In this document: positions 58,544-64,000 of the stretch, piece by piece
Position numbering within the stretch: the first letter of the stretch is position 1
How the letters are laid out: each line of letters starts with the position of its first letter
Assembly (NCBI GenBank): GCA_900660155.1
Contig: CABFPE010000849.1
Span: 138,057 to 202,056, forward strand
DNA length: 64,000 nt
Direction of reading: 5' to 3'
Origin: Hofstenia miamia
Taxonomy: Eukaryota; Xenacoelomorpha; Acoela; Hofsteniidae
Notes under the pieces: generated by a model
Database searches by the model: none
What the model was told of the DNA's origin: nothing
The model's input: the letters and a program-made list of their open reading frames with translations, nothing else
Position numbers and translations under genes: made by a program

Positions 58544-59346
58544 AATAAATTAAAATTGATTCGTGATCTAAAGGTATTTATGTGCAGGTCACGTTCTTAA
58601 GTGTGTGAATGCAAAACAAGTCTTAAACAAACAAGTAATCCTTAAACTTTTTATTATATAGTATTAGAATAATAATTTGAACATTACCTACATGACCACG
58701 AAGACAGCAGCACATAATGATTTTACATGATTCGGAGTGATGGAAACTGTTAGGCAAACATGGCTATATTCCCATTGAATAATAATTTTGTGCACAATTC
58801 AACTTCTAAATTGGAAAGTTGCGCCTCTAGCGGCGAGATATACTATTTGATGTTAAGTGGTGGATAAAATTTCCCTTGAAGACGCGCTATTAATTCGAAA
58901 TGAAGNTTGTTGTGATAGCATTTGAGCATCTGGCAGCCTCCTTTAACCCATGTATGTTCCTGCTCATAGTCTAGTTCTTCCTGNAATAAATTAAAATTGA
59001 TTCGTGATCTAAAGGTATTTATGTGCAGGTCACGTTCTTAAGTGTGTGAATGCAAAACAAGTCTTAAACAAACAAGTAATCCTTAAACTTTTTATTATAT
59101 AGTATTAGAATAATAATTTGAACATTACCTACATGACCACGAAGACAGCAGCACATAATGATTTTACATGATTCGGAGTGATGGAAACTGTTAGGCAAAC
59201 ATGGCTATATTCCCATTGAATAATAATTTTGTGCACAATTCAACTTCTAAATTGGAAAGTTGCGCCTCTAGCGGCGAGATATACTATTTGATGTTAAGTG
59301 GTGGATAAAATTTCCCTTGAAGACGCGCTATTAATTCGAAATGAAG
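58544..59346. repeat. 362-bp direct duplication with N at both seams
   Basis: 58544-58905 and 58985-59346 appear identical. Between them lie 77 unrelated bases bounded by single N at 58906 and 58984. This is most simply a scaffolding duplication. Confidence 0.85.
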
Positions 59347-60575
59347 TATCACCAAATAAATTTATATGTAAGAACACTTGAATCTACTTTTCAAAGTTTA
59401 AGTAGATGAGACCATAAATTATTATTTTCAGTGACATCAAAATATCAGATTATTGAAACTTAGAAACGTGGCTAAATATGGAAAGATGTAACCATTCAGC
59501 ATACCAGTAATAAAAATATTTGCTCAAAATCCACCTATACAATTTTTCATTGTAATAGGATTACCTACGGGTATAGCTTTTAAGGGTACGGTCACGTGCA
59601 GGGCACAAAAAGTTTTAAAAATCTGCTAAAATTTATGGTAAGGATGAATTTTCTAAAAAAACGTTTAAGTTATTTTTGTTTTCATCAATTACACTGTTTA
59701 ACACTGGAAAACATCGCATGTGCCCTACTAATCCTACCGCACTGATTTCATTACTGAATTTCATTTTTCCCTATCATCCTCTAATTTTTGGGAGATATGT
59801 GTGTCAGACTTACATGTATATTATTAAAATTTTATTTGTCAAAAGCTCACGATTTCATCAACAAACTTTGGGCAGGAGAATGTATCTAGGGCAAATGTTT
59901 ATTAAATTTAGATATACATGTATTAACATATGCAGTAAATTAAAAGAATTAAAGTTTTAGCTCCGTTCTGCTGAGATTAGTCAATGCAAACGCTAGCAGG
60001 CCTAGTTTTAATTCAGCAAAAAATGGCTTATTTTCTCTGTTTCAAAATAAGATATTAATGAATGTGATATGCCAATATTATCCATCAAAATAACGCATTA
60101 AAAAAGAGCTATTTTGAAATTTTTTGGTAAATTATGCAAAAAATTTTGTGACTATCAAACTGTTCAATATCTAGAAAGTCATTTATTTACAAATAATGTT
60201 TCTAAAAGCTTTTTACTTTCTCTGCAAGGAAACTCGTAGAGTCATATTGTAGCATTCAGCAAAGGTTTCCAACATTGATGATAGAAAACTTTCTTTTAGC
60301 AGTTTGCTATTAAGAAAAGTCTTCCACCAATGATGCACAAGAAACTTCTTGCCAACAGAAGAGCATCTAAAACTCCTTTATATACGTTTATTTAAATTAT
60401 CTGTATACATATGAAACAGTTTGATACTCACAAAACTGGACCTTTTATATAATATTTTTACAGATAAGTTAACTACATGCAAATTGAATTCGAAACCGAA
60501 TCAAATCATGTTACTGTGGAAACGGTGGCGTCGCATTATAGAGGGTAGGGGGCCCGGCTGCTCAACTTTATGGAN

Positions 60576-60579
<4 letters not shown>
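59347..60579. other. no gene seen
   Basis: No recognised coding sequence. A G+C-rich scrap at about 60520-60570 (TAGGGGGCCCGG) ends at an N (60575) followed by (AT)n. Confidence 0.5.

Positions 60580-60608
<29 letters not shown>
60580..60608. repeat. (AT)n microsatellite after an N
   Basis: AT run directly after the seam at 60575. Confidence 0.92.
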
Positions 60609-60610
<2 letters not shown>

Positions 60611-60713
60611 CTTTTTTTGCAGATTTAACATAGCTGTACTGCGTGAGTTAATATTTCAACTCCGTTATAAAATGGAAAGGTCGTTTCAATAAATTGCGAC
60701 TGGCTATGATCTC

Positions 60714-61282
60714 TCGTGGCAATCGATACAACTTTATTCCTGCCCCTAAAGCCAGAATGATTGGGCATTTAAAGATGCGAAAACTCTGCTAAGTGCATGC
60801 AGGCAACATATTGTTACTGGAGCTAGAGCCTGAGCGGTGAAAAAATCTAGAACCACACAACACAGCAACGCACTCTAGGCTACATGAACAGAAATTATCG
60901 ACACTATTTTTTTAAAAATAACAAGTACTTCATAATAGACTTGGAGAAAGTAGTTTGAAAATATAGAAAACGGTTTCTCCTTTTAAAAAGACATTGGCAT
61001 GAATTTGGTTTAATCCAAAACAAGCTTAAATCTTTTCAATGTAGAACTATAAGAAGGGTATTTATCAGCGCACTGAACCGCATTGTACCGCAGAAATTCA
61101 CTTGAGCAGAGTAGGGCCGAGTTGAGCTGAGGTTATATACAAGTTGCAAAAACCATATCGGTATAAGGATGTATGTAATTTGGTCTTGGGCAAGTTTTGG
61201 TTTATTGAAAAATATTTTAAAAGGCTTGCTTCACTCACCGTTTGAAGCCTTAAATATATATTTGGGTTATTTGCAAGAGCGA

Positions 61283-61317
<35 letters not shown>

Positions 61318-62397
61318 GAGCGAACGCATTTAATGTTCTGTTCTTCCACTCTGATTAACCTAGTTTTGGGAAAGTATGGGATCTCAGAGCAGAGATTCTT
61401 CTGTTTTACAAAATGCAAAGCATTTTCTGAGACAATTTCAAATGAAGTAGAGAGTTTCGAATTTGTTTGTTAATAAATTTAACACCAAAGCTGCAAAGCA
61501 GAGGTATATTTGCTCATAAATTGTGAAAGTTTTTCAGTGGACTTTTCACAAAGTAGTTAAATGAACAAAAAGTTATTCACTTTTCTCTGCTGAAAACGCA
61601 TTCTGTTTCACAAGAATATTCTGACAAGTACAGTTCCGAGTTGATGGCTCTACAAAAGCTAATTAGAAAATGCCCTGATTTCAAGGTAGTTGAAGGTCTG
61701 TTCGATTTACTTGACTCAACTTTTGCCTGTGACATTGAAGCAATTACCGAAGAACTGATGGATTTGCAAGTCGACAATTAATTAAAGATGATGTTTTAAG
61801 GTAAACCACTGGTCGAGTTTTATACTTNTCGTGGCAATCGATACAACTTTATTCCTGCCCCTAAAGCCAGAATGATTGGGCATTTAAAGATGCGAAAACT
61901 CTGCTAAGTGCATGCAGGCAACATATTGTTACTGGAGCTAGAGCCTGAGCGGTGAAAAAATCTAGAACCACACAACACAGCAACGCACTCTAGGCTACAT
62001 GAACAGAAATTATCGACACTATTTTTTTAAAAATAACAAGTACTTCATAATAGACTTGGAGAAAGTAGTTTGAAAATATAGAAAACGGTTTCTCCTTTTA
62101 AAAAGACATTGGCATGAATTTGGTTTAATCCAAAACAAGCTTAAATCTTTTCAATGTAGAACTATAAGAAGGGTATTTATCAGCGCACTGAACCGCATTG
62201 TACCGCAGAAATTCACTTGAGCAGAGTAGGGCCGAGTTGAGCTGAGGTTATATACAAGTTGCAAAAACCATATCGGTATAAGGATGTATGTAATTTGGTC
62301 TTGGGCAAGTTGTGGTTTATTGAAAAATATTTTAAAAGGCTTGCTTCACTCACCGTTTGAAGCCTTAAATATATATTTGGGTTATTTGCAAGAGCGA

Positions 62398-62433
<36 letters not shown>

Positions 62434-62940
62434 CGAACGCATTTAATGTTCTGTTCTTCCACTCTGATTAACCTAGTTTTGGGAAAGTATGGGATCTCAG
62501 AGCAGAGATTCTTCTGTTTTACAAAATGCAAAGCATTTTCTGAGACAATTTCAAATGAAGTAGAGAGTTTCGAATTTGTTTGTTAATAAATTTAACACCA
62601 AAGCTGCAAAGCAGAGGTATATTTGCTCATAAATTGTGAAAGTTTTTCAGTGGACTTTTCACAAAGTAGTTAAATGAACAAAAAGTTATTCACTTTTCTC
62701 TGCTGAAAACGCATTCTGTTTCACAAGAATATTCTGACAAGTACAGTTCCGAGTTGATGGCTCTACAAAAACTAATTAGAAAATGCCCTGATTTCAAGGT
62801 AGTTGAAGGTCTGTTCGATTTACTTGACTCAACTTTTGCCTGTGACATTGAAGCAATTACCGAAGAACTGATGGATTTGCAAGTCGACAATTAATTAAAG
62901 ATGATGTTTTAAGGTAAACCACTGGTCGAGTTTTATACTT
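60714..62940. repeat. 1.1-kb direct tandem duplication with N at the seam
   Basis: 60714-61827 and 61829-62940 differ, by eye, only in (AT)n length (61286-61313 against 62399-62430) and about two single bases. The N at 61828 is exactly at the junction. The unit includes the start of a hAT transposase C-terminus. It is either a recent tandem duplication or two haplotypes joined by the assembler. Confidence 0.9.
61635..61827 (+). pseudogene. hAT (ZBED5-like) transposase fragment, copy A
   Basis: Reads CPDFKVVEGLFDLLDSTFAC and DIEAITEELMDLQVDN, as in copy B, and stops at the N seam at 61828. The remaining C-terminus is present only after copy B. Confidence 0.65.
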
Positions 62941-63104
62941 TCTACATTAACTTACATATATGTGAGCAGACCTTCTCCATCATTAAAATTATCAGAGGCA
63001 AGAAATGTTCACTTCTCACAGGCTCAAATCTTCACTCAGTGTTAAGAATCAGCACAAGCCACTTGTCACCTAATTTTGACACATTGGTAATTGACAATAG
63101 TTAA
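62748..63104 (+). pseudogene. hAT (ZBED5-like) transposase C-terminus, copy B
   Basis: One frame of 118 codons plus stop, with two internal stops. It reads FACDIEAITEELMDLQ, then YINLHICEQTFSIIKIIRGK, then LTGSNLHSVLRISTSHLSPN and FDTLVIDNS. This is the hAT dimerisation region of the ZBED5/SCAND3/Buster-type group (eeLqmElidLQ ... t.yiCEq.FS.mk..ksk.rs.LtdehL...LRia.t). The part before the CEQ motif is shorter than usual. Upstream (62284-62700) the sequence is non-coding or too decayed to read. Confidence 0.75.
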
Positions 63105-64000
63105 CTACATCATTCTCATTGACCTTGTTATTTACAAATTTATTTTTCAAATAAATACTTCAAGAGATGTTTCTAATATCAGATATCAAACTTGTTTTTA
63201 TTTAAATCATTTCATTTGTTTTGGATATCTTAGAATATTCAAATTGAATATTCATATTAAGAGATCTTTGCCCAAAATCAGTGCAGGTTATACTAAGAAA
63301 ATTGCGTTTCCTGACAATTTTTAAGCAATAAAAGGCTGTCCAAAATAACTAGTGTTCCTGTAATTTTTCATCTGTAGGAGCAAATATTATGAACCACAAA
63401 CTCTAAAAAATAATTTTAATAGCTTAAATCAGGAATATTTGAAAAAATTGCTTTTGAATCAATTGTACGTTTATAAGTCTACAACAGTCTTTAAAAATAT
63501 TTCCCTTGATTTTTATAAATGAGGCCCGAAAATGCTCCAAAAATGTTCCCAATCAAAAAAGTGTGCCCACACCTGCATTATGCAATATAATAACGCATCA
63601 AATCATAGAGCTACGTTGTATATATTAGTTACAAAGAAAAATCCATATTATTCCTGATGATTTTAAAGATGTGCAAGGTCATCATGTACACACAACTTGC
63701 ATTTACTCATTCCGTTTTAGAATTTGAATAAATTTCAGCGGACATGGGACATTGCCAATCCTCATTAACGGCTGATATATATGGATACTCAAATTCCTTT
63801 TAAGGTTATCCTTGATTTTTTTGAAGATGATATTTTTCTTAAATATTTTTCAACTAAAAGATCAAGAAACTGTGTATGGTGAGGTAATTATTAATAATTA
63901 CTTAGATTTCTTTGATTCTTTTCAACAACCACTGGAACATTTAAAATGTCATTATATCTAGGAGATGATGGAGAAACTGATTTCTCCACAATGCCTTCTT
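63105..64000. other. 3' part of hAT element and flank; no gene seen
   Basis: GTGCCCACACCTG ending at 63575 (inverse CAGGTGTGGGCAC) is a good hAT right terminus of the CAGGGGTGGGCA type, about 470 bases after the transposase stop. Beyond it nothing is recognised. Confidence 0.5.

Noticed and set aside
61577-61777. Minus-strand 66-codon open frame, repeated at 62690-62890
   Set aside because: It is the antisense shadow of the hAT transposase C-terminus on the plus strand.

Overview
The window is AT-rich, intron-rich DNA from an invertebrate animal. Evidence: a tetraspan gene split over widely spaced exons with GT/AG boundaries, many (AT)n microsatellites, and dense remnants of animal transposon families (P, hAT, maT/mariner, Tc1, pogo, several LINEs, a Penelope-like element). 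Nothing in the sequence fixes the species; cnidarian or tunicate would fit but this is not shown. There is no bacterial gene organisation. Two N gaps (24017-24207 and 51044-52006) and several single N positions, some sitting on exact sequence duplications, show assembly seams.

Host genes. One multi-exon gene runs on the minus strand: exons at 36581-36739, 17681-17935 and 11643-11912 join in phase 0 to give 227 residues of an LHFPL-family four-pass membrane protein, most like LHFPL2. Its first coding exon was not found and may lie beyond the third listed exon, inside or outside the window. The 18.6 kb intron between 17936 and 36580 holds an intact single-exon gene on the opposite strand (34711-35511) for a 266-residue Myb/SANT-like (trihelix) DNA-binding protein with a C-terminal coiled coil.

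Mobile DNA, left to right. 1-11600: a degenerate tandem repeat, a hAT transposase scrap, two hAT-type MITEs with recognisable 8-bp target duplications, a pair of related 0.3 kb MITEs, and a GATTC-rich MITE. Introns: a repeat present near both ends of the second intron, an RTE-type repeat, a hairpin MITE, a pogo element that keeps only its DNA-binding domain, and a three-deep nest (Tc1-like outside, maT-like DD37D element within it, 5'-truncated LINE within that) followed by a perfect 121-bp MITE. 38-44 kb: MITEs, a 110-bp-arm palindrome, a LINE 3' end. 44584-46944: a P element with clear inverted repeats and target duplication. 47.8-48.9 kb: Penelope-like GIY-YIG scraps. 53-58 kb: LINE pieces and three more hAT MITEs, one with a perfect 8-bp target duplication. 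60.7-63.6 kb: a ZBED5-like hAT transposase C-terminus, its upstream part duplicated over 1.1 kb with an N at the seam.

The most unusual object is the P element. A 183-bp (61-codon) segment carrying the first catalytic motif FDEM is repeated head to tail about 9.3 times without breaking the reading frame, giving a 710-codon open frame with ten FDEM copies directly fused to the transposase C-terminus. I know of no described case, but it needs long-read confirmation. All statements on identity are from reading by eye; no alignment or database search was run.
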